A DNA stretch of 64,000 nucleotides from Acidimicrobiales bacterium (GCA_020630065.1 JAHDCC010000013.1:12728-76727); one strand, 5' to 3'; shown: positions 39,301-47,837, numbered from the stretch's first letter. The notes: a model not told the origin generated them from the letters alone. Translations and numbers: made by a program.

Positions 39301-39662
39301 TGGGGGGATTCTGCGGCGGCGAAGACGATGAAGAGGACCCTGAGGCTAGCGATCAGGCTGAAGAGTCTTCTCGATCTGGGTTAGACCCTGAGGCTAGCGA
39401 TCAGGCTGAAGAGTCTTCTCGATCTGGGTTAGACCCTGAGACCGACACCGGTCCAGAGTCCAAAAAGTTGCTAGCCGAAGCTTCCGAAGAAATATCGGCG
39501 ACAGAAGTTGAACCCGACGCTGCAGTTCACACCGACGAGCACTGCGGAGAAGGCTGGGACGAGCTTGGATTCCTTGATATTGCGGGTTCTAACCAGAGCG
39601 ACAAAGAAGGATCGGACAAGATCTCAGATGATTCAGGCCCGGAGGGTCTTGGCGTCGGATGA
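36399..39662 (+). CDS. large polytopic membrane protein, PTPS-related (PF10131-like) family
   Basis: The start is TTG 36399, with GGAGGAG 7 nt upstream and no better ATG. The 1087-residue protein has about twelve or more membrane segments in residues 30-520, beginning with the GGDMGAHVWGPAYLRDELLP loop that also appears in 6-pyruvoyl-tetrahydropterin-synthase-related membrane proteins. That name is historic. The layout is GT-C-like, so glycosyl transfer from a polyprenyl-phosphate sugar is likely (inference). An exported domain follows, then a last TM near residue 860, and an acidic cytoplasmic tail with a 16-residue duplication and two HTDEHCGEGW motifs. It overlaps the GtrA-GT2 gene by 4 bp. 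Confidence 0.85.
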   Translation: MSSGKSNPKSISSILDDFRVGAAPLGSQNLSGLVSLAIVAACSIFVLVVMNPQLIVSDTIPTGGDMGAHVWGPAYLRDELLPNLRLTGWSPDWYAGFPAYQFYMVVPALAIVALNAGINPWIGIPASIFAVAAIVKAGRWFGIRTRYIVALSAIVTTLQISLPYGVAFKIVTVIGLVFFPLSVWFLARMARAPEPVPAFLALGGTVFLFDASFWILGGNIMSTLAGEFSFSISLTLSFFAMGLVIRGMDRGDLRARSALIIGLVALCHIIPLFFMVLMLAFILLLGRDTPRYPLVALVAVVSTLLFVTGPNTASPLSFLKGDAGGGAATWSTFAALVVIVIGTLMVAAAVSQSEEIRSRAWWLITAGGVAALLAMFWLLPFWYQGSHFNDMGWTRLTEIGPKVLTTPMKVCLPIAAVGAVTSFISRDRIGMLFTSSAVVSLSAVANLPQGALWNERILPFFYLSIYLLTAIAVAGWVRAVAVWKDQDFERPNSWVLVSGSLVGFVVLLVGVSMPLRTLPFGQEQADGSYTWGVFKSTERTKVPGWSQWNYAGYEGRSSYGEYHHVVSTMDELGKSVASDGSDGCGRAMWEFDDSLDRYGTPMALMLLPYWTDGCIGSMEGLFFESSATTPFHFLNQSTLSQEPSRAQRDLPYDNFDIDVGVAQLQTMGVRYYMALTDASIEAARAHDDLTEVADAAPFVVFEVSNSELVESLEYDPVVISESDGVVAQPADGIEPVEVTRFDTGWLSQAVEYYGDPAGYQALPAEDGPEDWQVRSALAEADVTKRSPVTVSNIEMGQNSVSFDVDNVNSPVLVKVSHFPNWKVSGAEGPFRAGPNLMVVIPTSENVSLSYGRNFIDWFSILLTITGFAGVYMLIQLDRTRRRTNAVPAGVSFPSPESNLEHDQPQPVIEDMADETHPEPVVEEVFATATESTTNEATVLKAEDLAGVSPAEDIANHTDEHCGEGWLELGGFCGGEDDEEDPEASDQAEESSRSGLDPEASDQAEESSRSGLDPETDTGPESKKLLAEASEEISATEVEPDAAVHTDEHCGEGWDELGFLDIAGSNQSDKEGSDKISDDSGPEGLGVG
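39336..39440 (+). repeat. 48-bp perfect tandem duplication in the tail of the PTPS-related gene
   Basis: Units 39336-39383 and 39384-39431 are identical over 48 bp, followed by a 9-bp start of a third copy (GACCCTGAG). In frame they encode a 16-residue unit (DPEASDQAEESSRSGL). Complete identity points to a recent duplication. Confidence 0.92.
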
Positions 39663-40819
39663 GGAGTAAACTTCGGCTGTTTGTTGGGGTCGGCTTAACT
39701 GCGACCGCAGTCGATCTTGGGCTTTTTATCGGCCTTTCGTCGAGGTCGATTGTTGGGGCTAACTTGGTGGCGCTGGTTGTTGCCGCCAACGCCTCGTATC
39801 TCCTAAACAGGTTTATAACCTTCCGTGATGAGCCAGACGCCCGATGGATACGGCAACCCCTACGGTTCGGATTGGTGGCCGTTCTTGCCGGGGCATTGGA
39901 CTTTGCGGTTCTGTTTGCTCTCGATATGGTTTTGCCCTGGTTGGGGATAGTTAAACTTCTCGCAATTTCGGTCGCTGGTGTATTTCGCTGGTTTCTCTAC
40001 CGAGGTTTTCTGTCAGCGTTGGTTCGTCGAGAGTTGCGTGATCGTACAAACCGGCCTCGGTCCGACGGTGAGCTGGCGTTGTCGGTGGTAGTTCCCGCCT
40101 ACAACGAGGCTGAACGAATTCGAGACACGGTCGAAACGATCTTGGAGGTAGTCGGCGAACGCGTTAACTCAGATGAGTTTGAAGTGGTCGTTGTTGACGA
40201 CGGGTCGAGCGACGAAACTTCAAGGATCGCATCTGACGCCGGAGCACGGGTACTGACCCAGGTCAACAAAGGCAAGGGTGCTGCGGTCCGAACCGGCGTC
40301 CGTCAGTCCATCGGCCGGACGGTTGTTTTTCTAGACGCCGACTTGGCCTACCCGGCCAGCCAGATCCTGTCGATCATGGACGAAGTCGCTCAAGGCTGGG
40401 ACGTTGTTGTCGGCAGTCGTCGGCACCAGAAAACGACCACGGTGGTGGAGGCTCGACTTCTCAGATCGTTAGGTGGACGGATCATAAACGCCTTTACCCA
40501 TCTCGTCTTATTGGGTCATTTCCGCGATACCCAATGCGGTATCAAAGGGTTCAGGGGTGACGTCGCCCGATCGATCTTTGACCGGACGCTCATCGACGGG
40601 TTCGCATTTGATGTAGAAGTCTTTCTTATCGCCGAACAGAATGAGTTTTCGCTCACTGAGATTCCAGTGGTGGTAGAAAATCGGGCAGGTTCATCGGTGA
40701 GCCTGGTCCGAGATACCTTCGTTCTATTGAGGGACTTGTTTCGGGTTCGTAGATGGGCGGGAGAAGGACGATATCGGGCTACCAAAAACCACATGGTGCC
40801 GTCTTCAGAAACGACCTAG
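39659..40819 (+). CDS. fused GtrA-like membrane domain and GT2 polyprenyl-phosphate glycosyltransferase
   Basis: Residues 1-130 form a GtrA-like domain with four membrane segments (GLTATAVDLGLF, NASYLLNRFITF). Residues 135-380 form a GT2 domain with LSVVVPAYNEAERIRDTVETIL, VVDDGSSDET, GKGAAVRTGV, the DxD-type motif DADLAYP, and DTQCGIKGFRG. The latter is like dolichyl-phosphate glucose/mannose synthases, which load a sugar onto a polyprenyl phosphate. GtrA domains are thought to flip such lipids. The protein could therefore make and flip the sugar donor used by the upstream GT-C-like protein, with which it overlaps by 4 bp (inference). Confidence 0.92.
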   Translation: MRSKLRLFVGVGLTATAVDLGLFIGLSSRSIVGANLVALVVAANASYLLNRFITFRDEPDARWIRQPLRFGLVAVLAGALDFAVLFALDMVLPWLGIVKLLAISVAGVFRWFLYRGFLSALVRRELRDRTNRPRSDGELALSVVVPAYNEAERIRDTVETILEVVGERVNSDEFEVVVVDDGSSDETSRIASDAGARVLTQVNKGKGAAVRTGVRQSIGRTVVFLDADLAYPASQILSIMDEVAQGWDVVVGSRRHQKTTTVVEARLLRSLGGRIINAFTHLVLLGHFRDTQCGIKGFRGDVARSIFDRTLIDGFAFDVEVFLIAEQNEFSLTEIPVVVENRAGSSVSLVRDTFVLLRDLFRVRRWAGEGRYRATKNHMVPSSETT

Positions 40820-40897
40820 GCTACGAGATCCCTAATAAAGCGCGATATTAACGTAGAAATCGAACGTCTGTGCCCGTTAGGTTGCTAGCCTGTCGCT

Positions 40898-42268
40898 GTG
40901 GAACTTACTCTTTCTCAGTCACTAGACACAATTGTAAAAGCGTACGATATTCGTGGAACCTACCCCGAACAGATCAATGCTTCTGTCTGTCGGGCATTAG
41001 GTGTTGGATTCGCAGCGTTTATCAACGAAGCAGAACCGGATACGACCTCGGTTGTTATCGCTCGTGATATGCGTCCATCAGGTCCCGAGCTTGTCGCCGC
41101 ATTCGCTGAAGGCGTCATGTCGCAAGGCCTAGATGTCGTCGACGCAGGTATGGGGTCAACCGACCTGCTGTACTACGCCTCAGGCACCTTAAATATGCCG
41201 GGAGCGATGTTTACCGCCTCGCACAATCCAGCTGAATATAACGGGATCAAACTGTGTGCTTCGGGAGCGGCTCCGATCGGTTCCGAATCTGGTTTGGACG
41301 TCATCAAACGGGTTGCTATCGAAGGCGCTGAGTCAGCCGAAACAGCTGGCACTATCTCCGAGTCGGACATGTTGGAAGGGTTCGCCCAGCACGTTCTTGG
41401 ATTTGTTGGCACCACTGATCTACGTCCGTTGAAAGTTGTGGTAGATACCGCCAACGGAATGGGAGGACTAGTTGTTCCCGAGGTTCTCAAACATTTCCCG
41501 TTCGACGTTGAAATCATGTACCAAGAACTCGACGGAACCTTCCCGAACCATGAGGCCAACCCAATCGAACTTAAGAACTTGGTTGATTTGCAAAAACGGG
41601 TAGTCGAAGTAGGCGCCGACATCGGCCTTGCGTTCGACGGCGACGCCGACCGGGTGTTCCTGGTTGACGAAAAGGCAAATCCGGTTTCTGGATCGACAAC
41701 TACCGCCTTGTTGGCGAAAGCGATCTTGGCCACCAACCCCGGTGACGCCGTGATCCACAATTTGATTTGTTCGAAGGCGGTCGCCGAGGTAGTAACCGAA
41801 TCTGGGGGAGTGCCAGTCCGTTCACGGGTCGGTCACTCGTTCATTAAACAAACAATGGCCGAACGTAGCGCCGTGTTTGGTGGAGAGCATTCGGCTCACT
41901 ACTACTTCCGAGACAACTGGCGAGCAGATTCTGGTCTCATCGCGTCGGTCATGATCCTAGAGCAACTTTCTCAGTTCAATGGACCACTGTCCGAGCTGCT
42001 AGAACCGTTCGACCGGTACAGCGCGTCGGGAGAAATAAACACACGGGTAGAGGATGTTCACGCCGTGATCGAATACGTCGCGAACCATTACAGCAACCTC
42101 ACCTGTGACCGCCTAGATGGGTTGACTGTCGACGCCGGTGACTGGTGGTTTAATCTTCGACCATCGAATACCGAACCGCTACTGCGACTGAATTTAGAAG
42201 CCTCCTCTGACGAAGCCGTAGCGGCCCAGGTCGCCGAGGTGCAGTCGGTAATGGCCGAATGTAGCTAA
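40898..42268 (+). CDS. manB: phosphomannomutase/phosphoglucomutase
   Basis: An alpha-D-phosphohexomutase of 456 residues, GTG start. The phosphoserine loop is TASHNPAEYNGIK, the metal loop DGDADRVFLVDE, the sugar-binding loop GGEHSAHYYFRD, and the phosphate-binding loop RPSNTEPLLRL. It interconverts mannose-6-phosphate and mannose-1-phosphate, and possibly the glucose forms. The next gene, manA, starts 1 bp after the stop, so this enzyme feeds the guanylyltransferase at 19.5 kb. Confidence 0.95.
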   Translation: MELTLSQSLDTIVKAYDIRGTYPEQINASVCRALGVGFAAFINEAEPDTTSVVIARDMRPSGPELVAAFAEGVMSQGLDVVDAGMGSTDLLYYASGTLNMPGAMFTASHNPAEYNGIKLCASGAAPIGSESGLDVIKRVAIEGAESAETAGTISESDMLEGFAQHVLGFVGTTDLRPLKVVVDTANGMGGLVVPEVLKHFPFDVEIMYQELDGTFPNHEANPIELKNLVDLQKRVVEVGADIGLAFDGDADRVFLVDEKANPVSGSTTTALLAKAILATNPGDAVIHNLICSKAVAEVVTESGGVPVRSRVGHSFIKQTMAERSAVFGGEHSAHYYFRDNWRADSGLIASVMILEQLSQFNGPLSELLEPFDRYSASGEINTRVEDVHAVIEYVANHYSNLTCDRLDGLTVDAGDWWFNLRPSNTEPLLRLNLEASSDEAVAAQVAEVQSVMAECS

Positions 42269-42269
42269 G

Positions 42270-43457
42270 ATGCAAAAACTCGAAGGCGTAGTTCAAAACT
42301 ACGCGTGGGGTGATCGGTCCTACATCGCTGACCTGGTTGGGAAAGACAGCGATGAACCTCAAGCCGAGTATTGGCTCGGCGCCCACCCACGTGGAGCGGC
42401 GACGTTAGCTGATGGTTCAAAACTAGATCAGGTCATTGCCGCCGATCCAGAGTCGGTTCTTGGGTCATACAGCTATCAGCGGTACGGACAGTTGCCATAT
42501 CTGCTGAAAATTTTGGCTGCCAGTAAACCATTGTCGATTCAATGTCATCCGAGTAAGCAGCAGGCTGAAGCCGGGTTCGCACGCGAAAACGGCGAAGGTG
42601 TGGCGCTCGACAGTCCGGTCCGGACGTATCGAGACGACAACCATAAACCAGAGCTGATCTGTGCGTTAACGCCATTCGAAGCCAAAGTGGGTTTTCGAAG
42701 TGTAGACGAAACCAATGCCTTGATTCGTTTACTTGCGTGTCCAGCCCTCGATGAGCTTGCTGACATATTGGCTCAGTCTAAATCCGAATCAGATGTGATT
42801 CGGGATGCTCTCAGCTATCTGTTGCAGCTGCCGGAGACGAAAGCGAGCGAGATCGTTGCGGGGGCGGTCACGGCTTCCAACGACGTATTAAAAAGCGAAC
42901 CATTGGCCGAAGGCGTAGATGTCTATCGGTCGGTGTTGGAATGGACGCCGAAGATCGAGCAACACTTCCCGGGAGACATCGGCGTAGTTGTAGCTTTGCT
43001 ACTTAACCATGTTTCGCTAGAACCTCATCAAGCAGTTGGTTTAAAAGCCGGAAACCTTCACTGCTATCTTTCCGGTGTAGGCGTGGAACTCATGGCCAAT
43101 AGCGACAATGTTGTTCGCGGCGGTATGACCCCCAAAAATATCGACGTGCATGAACTGCTTAATGTGGTCGACCCGGAGCCTTCAGCCCCGTCGATCGACA
43201 TTCCTGGTTCTGATGTTCACCGCTTTGTGAGTCCTGCCGATGAGTTTGCCCTCACTCGAGTATCGACTGCCGATTCGGTGACGTTCGATATACGAGGCGC
43301 TGAGATTTGGGTTGTAACCTCAGGTCAGTTCACGATCTCGTCCGCTAGCGAAACGGTTGAACTAGGCAAAGGCGAAGCTTGTTTCGTATCGGCCGAAGAT
43401 ACAGGTTTGAACGTTAGCGGTACGGGCGAAGGATGGCGGGCCGAAGTCGGCGGATAG
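42270..43457 (+). CDS. manA: mannose-6-phosphate isomerase, class I
   Basis: A type I phosphomannose isomerase of 395 residues. Zinc-site and substrate residues lie in LSIQCHPSKQQAEAGFARENGEG and in DDNHKPELICALTPFEA. The N-terminal QNYAWGDRSYI is also typical. It interconverts fructose-6-phosphate and mannose-6-phosphate. The gene follows the mutase directly, which makes a two-step path to mannose-1-phosphate. Confidence 0.96.
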   Translation: MQKLEGVVQNYAWGDRSYIADLVGKDSDEPQAEYWLGAHPRGAATLADGSKLDQVIAADPESVLGSYSYQRYGQLPYLLKILAASKPLSIQCHPSKQQAEAGFARENGEGVALDSPVRTYRDDNHKPELICALTPFEAKVGFRSVDETNALIRLLACPALDELADILAQSKSESDVIRDALSYLLQLPETKASEIVAGAVTASNDVLKSEPLAEGVDVYRSVLEWTPKIEQHFPGDIGVVVALLLNHVSLEPHQAVGLKAGNLHCYLSGVGVELMANSDNVVRGGMTPKNIDVHELLNVVDPEPSAPSIDIPGSDVHRFVSPADEFALTRVSTADSVTFDIRGAEIWVVTSGQFTISSASETVELGKGEACFVSAEDTGLNVSGTGEGWRAEVGG

Positions 43458-43606
43458 CCAGTTTCTTCCCGAGATCGACTGTCATAGTGACAAATCTGAC
43501 ACGCTTTTGTCGTCTATGCGATTAGAAATAGCTGAAATCTGCCAACGGTCCGGCGATATGAGGTCACGCCGAGTAGTCTTAAAGCTCAGACTTTTAGGAG
43601 ATTGAT

Positions 43607-43843
43607 GTGACCTTGTCCGCCCAGTTGCTTGAAATCTTGGCATGCCCCGAAGACAAGGGCCCGCTGCTGTACTTCGAGAGCGAGGCTAAGCTGTACAACC
43701 CTCGTCTAAAGAAGAGCTATCGAGTCGACGGGGAAATCCCGGTGATGCTCATCGACGAAGCAAGCGACGTCGACTCAGCAGAACATGATCGACTCACCGA
43801 ACTGGCACAAGAACTCAATATCGAACCGACATTTACCTCATGA
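43607..43843 (+). CDS. Trm112-like small protein
   Basis: A 78-residue protein with GTG start and AGGAG 7 nt before it. It shows the Trm112/YcaR pattern LLEILACPEDKGPLLYF and the end LKKSYRVDGEIPVMLIDEA. Only one cysteine (Cys13) is present, so no zinc site is complete. Trm112 proteins act as activators of methyltransferases in eukaryotes and archaea. The bacterial role is unclear. It overlaps the SIS isomerase gene by 4 bp, an arrangement I recall from other actinobacteria. Confidence 0.85.
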   Translation: MTLSAQLLEILACPEDKGPLLYFESEAKLYNPRLKKSYRVDGEIPVMLIDEASDVDSAEHDRLTELAQELNIEPTFTS

Positions 43844-44901
43844 CTAGTAACGAAACTTCTCGCAATCATCCAGACTCTCTCGGACTATGGGATAAGACCC
43901 TTTCATTGCCACAGCAGCTCACAGAGGCCGCCGAAGCAATAGATACGATTCAAGGTCTCCCGCAGGCGAACGATATCGAACAGGTTCTGATTCTGGGAAT
44001 GGGCGATAGCGGATTCGCCGGAGACGTAGTAGCAGCCGGAGCACGACCGTTTTCGCCGCTGCCAATTATGGTTCACAATAGCTACCTGCAACCGTCATGG
44101 GTTGGCGCGTCGACGTTGGTGATCGCAATCTCGGCATCGGGTGCGACCGAAGAAACCAACGAGTCAATTCAGCTGGCTATCCAAGCGGGCGCTTCAGTAC
44201 TTGCGATAACTAACGGCGGAGAGATGGCCGAAATCGCAAGACGTAACCACGCATCGGTCGTTCCGATCTCAGGCCAAGTCGCAGTTCCCCGAGCCGCGGT
44301 CGGTTCACTCGCCGTTCCCGCCATGTTAGCTCTCGAACAGCTTGGTCTGTTTCCGGGTGCTCGCAGCTGGATCGAAGAGGCCGCTGAAGTATTGACGGCG
44401 CGAGCGGCTCAATTAATCTCCGACAAGAGCGAAGCGAAGAAGATAGCTCGCAAAATTGGGCGCACGATGCCGATTATCTACGGTGGTGGAGCTATCGGGT
44501 CTACTGCAGCAAAACGTTGGAAGAATTCGGTGAACCTCAATGTGAAGGCGCCTGCATTCTCAGCGGCAATGCCTGAACTTTGCTACAACGAACTACTCGG
44601 ATGGGGACAAAACGGTGATGTGACTCGCCAAGTGTTTACTCAGGTACAGCTTCGTCACGATGAAGACCATCCTCAGGTGCAGCGTCGATTCGACTACGTG
44701 GAAGAAAAAACGCTAGAGGTCATGAACGACGTGTTGACTGTGCAGGCCACCGGCGAAGGCCCTATCGCTCAGCTGCTTGATTTGGTGATGCTTGGGGACA
44801 TGGTTAGCTTAGAAATGGCGGCATCTGAAGGTTTAGATCCTGGTCCGGTTCCTATCACCCATGATCTTCGTGATTGGCTTCGCGCTGGCGAACTGTCGTA
44901 A
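43840..44901 (+). CDS. bifunctional phosphoglucose/phosphomannose isomerase-like SIS protein
   Basis: A 353-residue sugar isomerase of the archaeal-type PGI/PMI group with two SIS domains: VLILGMGDSGFAGDVVAAGARP and SASGATEETNESI in the first, and PIIYGGGAIGSTAAKRWKNSVNLN, PAFSAAMPELCYNELLGW in the second. The conserved glutamate and histidine of the family fall in the last region. It likely links fructose-6-phosphate with glucose- or mannose-6-phosphate. It neighbours manA and the mutase, supporting sugar-phosphate duty. Confidence 0.9.
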   Translation: MTSNETSRNHPDSLGLWDKTLSLPQQLTEAAEAIDTIQGLPQANDIEQVLILGMGDSGFAGDVVAAGARPFSPLPIMVHNSYLQPSWVGASTLVIAISASGATEETNESIQLAIQAGASVLAITNGGEMAEIARRNHASVVPISGQVAVPRAAVGSLAVPAMLALEQLGLFPGARSWIEEAAEVLTARAAQLISDKSEAKKIARKIGRTMPIIYGGGAIGSTAAKRWKNSVNLNVKAPAFSAAMPELCYNELLGWGQNGDVTRQVFTQVQLRHDEDHPQVQRRFDYVEEKTLEVMNDVLTVQATGEGPIAQLLDLVMLGDMVSLEMAASEGLDPGPVPITHDLRDWLRAGELS

Positions 44902-45347
44902 TGGCTTTTTATTCGGTCACGATATCTTCACCACTTTCTCAAACTGAAGCATGGTCGCGGTTGAGCGATGTATGTCGATTTGTCGAGTGGGACCCTGGTG
45001 TCGTAGCTGCTCGGAAGGTGGAAGATTCGGGCTCAGGGGTAGACGCCTCGTATATCCTGACAGTCAAGGGTTTTAGGCCGAACACGACGATGGATCTCCA
45101 ATACGACGTTGTCCACTTTGCTTCACCTGAACGTTTCATCATGGTCGCCGATACCGGAACTATCAGGTCTGAAGACGAGATTGTGGTCAGCGCTACCTCT
45201 ACCGGTTGTGACGTTACCTATAACGCAGAACTCACATTGCAGGGCCGTTCAGCCATTTTTCAGCCATTGATGTCTTTGGTGTTTAAGCGAATTGGAGACC
45301 GCGCAGCAAAAGGCTTGGCGGAACTTTTGGAGGCGCGAAACCACTGA
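44901..45347 (+). CDS. SRPBCC (START/Bet v1-like) family protein
   Basis: The ATG at 44901 shares one base with the upstream stop (TAATG). The 148-residue product looks like a polyketide-cyclase/START-type fold: VTISSPLSQTEAWSRLSDVCRFVEWDPGV at the start, a beta-sheet core and a long C-terminal helix (FKRIGDRAAKGLAELLEA). Such proteins bind hydrophobic ligands or lipids. The actual ligand is unknown. It ends the mannose operon by tight coupling, although no pathway link is evident. Confidence 0.85.
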   Translation: MAFYSVTISSPLSQTEAWSRLSDVCRFVEWDPGVVAARKVEDSGSGVDASYILTVKGFRPNTTMDLQYDVVHFASPERFIMVADTGTIRSEDEIVVSATSTGCDVTYNAELTLQGRSAIFQPLMSLVFKRIGDRAAKGLAELLEARNH

Positions 45348-45422
45348 GGTGAGTGCCGCCCGGTGTGTAGTTTCGCTAGTATTTCTGGGTGAGGGAATTT
45401 GGAGAGTTGAATATCCAGCTAG

Positions 45423-46730
45423 GTGGTTGCTCCGGTGAGTTCTGATTCAAATGCGTTAGCCAGTCTTTGGGCTAGACGTACTCGGACCCCCGATCGTTTG
45501 CGATTGATGCTAATCGCAGCGGTGGTGCTGGCAATCGTGGCGAGTGTGGTCGTGAATATAGTTGTCTCTACTCGTGGCGGGGCAACACGTAGCATCGACG
45601 AAGACCATGAGCCGGCAATTGAGGCGGCGCAGCGCGTTCAAACTAGTCTGGCCGAAGCCGATGCCGCAGCTGCGAATGCGTTCCTGGCTGGCGGAGGCGA
45701 GGACCCAGTTCAGAGGCAACGCTATGAGCAGTCACTGGCTGAGGCGAGCGATGCCCTCGCTATCGTCATTTCCAAAGTTGGTGGTGATGAAGGTTTACTG
45801 ACAACGGCTGCGTCGATCGAAAAGACGATGGTCGAGTACTCGGGTTTGGTCGAGTCCGCTCGGGCGAACAACCGGCAGAACTTTCCGATCGGGGCAGCCT
45901 ATCTTTCGACCGCTTCTAGTCTGTTGGAAGCAGATTTGTACCCGGCCACTGACGCTATAGCTAATAGTCGCGCTGACTCGTATCGGTCGAGTTATAACGA
46001 TCAAGTTGGCATCGTGGGCTCAGCCCTGTTGGTTGTTCTATTTCTTGTCTTGATTTGTTTAGTTGGGTTCCTGCTTCTTTGTCATCGGTATTTGTCGAAA
46101 AAGTTTCGCCGCACCGTGAACGTACCGGTGTTGGTTGCCGTGCTGCTTTCCTTTGGTGTGCTGGCGTGGTCGACGGCGGCGGTCGCTGGTCAAACCTCGA
46201 GTATGCAAACAGCACGCGAGGCAGGTTATAACGATGTTCGGTCGCTGATAAATTTGCGAGGTTTGGGATTTCGAGCTCAGAACGAAGAGTCACAATTTTT
46301 GATCGCTCGCGGTGCTATACCCGAGTCCGAATTTTCGGTCGAAACCGATAAGGTTTCAGCGCTTCTGGAGGATCTGCTGACCGAAACGACAGGCGACACA
46401 ACGTCTGGTCTGGATCCTAACGAAGTCGAGCTTCTACAGACCCGCTGGGAGGCCTATCGAGCGACTCGTCAAGGTGTCAAGGATTTAGCTGTCGCCGGTG
46501 ACCGTTCAGAAGCCATCGATCTAGCCCTTGGAGATTCGGCGCTTGCCTTTGATTCGTTTGACGCCGAAGTTGAAAAGTTGCTGACCGGTAGTCAGACTTC
46601 GTTTGAGGTCGAGATGGACTCGGCCCGAAGTTCGTTACGGTTCCTCGATTTGGTCGGGCCGTTCCTATTACTTTCGGGCGCGGTTCTTATGTTCTTTGGT
46701 ATGCAGCAGCGGATAAGGGAGTACCGATGA
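45423..46730 (+). CDS. glnX: GlnX-like four-TM membrane protein
   Basis: A 435-residue protein with TMs near residues 27-49, 197-221, 237-257 and 409-427. Two exported helical segments of about 150 residues lie between TM1-TM2 and TM3-TM4, so the protein looks like a duplicated sensor unit. In mycobacteria and corynebacteria a protein of this layout, GlnX, pairs with lipoprotein GlnH and kinase PknG to sense amino acids. Here glnH follows with a 4-bp overlap but no pknG is nearby. The family assignment rests on topology and neighbour, so it is probable rather than certain. Confidence 0.75.
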   Translation: MVAPVSSDSNALASLWARRTRTPDRLRLMLIAAVVLAIVASVVVNIVVSTRGGATRSIDEDHEPAIEAAQRVQTSLAEADAAAANAFLAGGGEDPVQRQRYEQSLAEASDALAIVISKVGGDEGLLTTAASIEKTMVEYSGLVESARANNRQNFPIGAAYLSTASSLLEADLYPATDAIANSRADSYRSSYNDQVGIVGSALLVVLFLVLICLVGFLLLCHRYLSKKFRRTVNVPVLVAVLLSFGVLAWSTAAVAGQTSSMQTAREAGYNDVRSLINLRGLGFRAQNEESQFLIARGAIPESEFSVETDKVSALLEDLLTETTGDTTSGLDPNEVELLQTRWEAYRATRQGVKDLAVAGDRSEAIDLALGDSALAFDSFDAEVEKLLTGSQTSFEVEMDSARSSLRFLDLVGPFLLLSGAVLMFFGMQQRIREYR

Positions 46731-47707
46731 GTGGTAGTTGGTCTTCGAGTCTAAGGCGAACGCTGGTGGCGGTGAGCACGTTTGCATTGCTGGCTTCGGC
46801 TTGTGCCGAAGACGCTCAGGACGACTTCCCGACCGAAACCGTCGTGGACGATGGTTCTGGTTCAGCCCAGGCCGCACCTGAAGCTGACCCGGACTGCAGC
46901 GAAGAAAATCCGGGAGCGAGTTTTGCTCCTACCGACACATCGCTTCAAAGCACTTCGCCAGACATCGAGCAAATTAAATCGGACGGCAAACTAACTGTGG
47001 GAGTCGCACAGGACACGCTCTTGTTTGGTTACCTAGACGCGGCTTCGGGCAGCATTGAAGGATTTGATGTTGAAATGGCAAGGCTCGTTTCAACTGCCTT
47101 GTTTGGAAGCCCTGACCGTATTGAACTTATACCGATTCAAAGTTCTGAGCGGATACCAAAACTCCAGAGTGGAGAGCTTGAACTGGTAGTTAAGACCATG
47201 ACGATTACCTGTGAACGTTGGGCCGAGATCAATTTCTCAACCGTCTACTACGATGCACAACAACGGCTACTGGTTCGAACAGATTCGGGTATTACCTCGA
47301 TCGAAGATTTCGCAGACTTTCCTGCCGAAGAAGCCAAAATCTGTGCCGAGGAAGACACGACCTCGATCGCTAACGTCTCCGAGTTTGACTACCTGACGCC
47401 GGTAGCTGTGCCAAGTGTGGCTGAGTGCCTCGTCCGGTTTCAACAAACGTCGGTTGCCGGTATCTCAACCGACGATACGATTCTCGCCGGTTTGGCGGCC
47501 CAAGACCCCTTCGCCGTTATTGTTGGTGACCAAATTTCCAAAGAACCGTATGGTTTGGGTACCAGCAAAGAGAACGTCGAATTCACTCGGTTTGTTAACG
47601 CCGTCTTAGAACAGGCCCGCGCCGACGGAAGTTGGCAAGAAGCGTATGACAAATGGCTTGCAGACACACTTGGGCCTCAAAGTCCACCTGCTGCTACGTA
47701 TCGCTAG
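46727..47707 (+). CDS. glnH: glutamate/aspartate-type solute-binding lipoprotein, GlnH-like
   Basis: The signal peptide ends in a lipobox at Cys26 (LLASAC). The mature part is a type 3 solute-binding domain: IKSDGKLTVGVAQDTLLFGYLD near the start, EGFDVEMARLV, and ITCERWAEINFSTVYY, the amino-acid binding segment of the family. C-terminal WQEAYDKWLADTLG is also typical. It may act with GlnX as a receptor, since no amino-acid ABC permease genes lie next to it. Confidence 0.88.
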   Translation: MSGSWSSSLRRTLVAVSTFALLASACAEDAQDDFPTETVVDDGSGSAQAAPEADPDCSEENPGASFAPTDTSLQSTSPDIEQIKSDGKLTVGVAQDTLLFGYLDAASGSIEGFDVEMARLVSTALFGSPDRIELIPIQSSERIPKLQSGELELVVKTMTITCERWAEINFSTVYYDAQQRLLVRTDSGITSIEDFADFPAEEAKICAEEDTTSIANVSEFDYLTPVAVPSVAECLVRFQQTSVAGISTDDTILAGLAAQDPFAVIVGDQISKEPYGLGTSKENVEFTRFVNAVLEQARADGSWQEAYDKWLADTLGPQSPPAATYR

Positions 47708-47837
47708 AGTCACTAATGTTTGCGGGGTTCGAAGCTCGCAGTTTTGATGCGGGTCTGATAACGTGCCCGTAGTATCAACCGGTTCAATCTGAATATCTCA
47801 GCGTCGTAGCTGTGGTTAGAACCTACAAGGAGCGGAA

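Noticed and set aside
47720-47770. tRNA-like GGGGTTCGAAGC near 47.7 kb
   Set aside because: No acceptor or anticodon arm can be folded around it. No tRNA gene was seen anywhere in the window.
47708-47837. SAH riboswitch before sahH, and TPP riboswitch before thiN
   Set aside because: Neither upstream region shows the conserved core sequences I know of. A covariance search would settle it.
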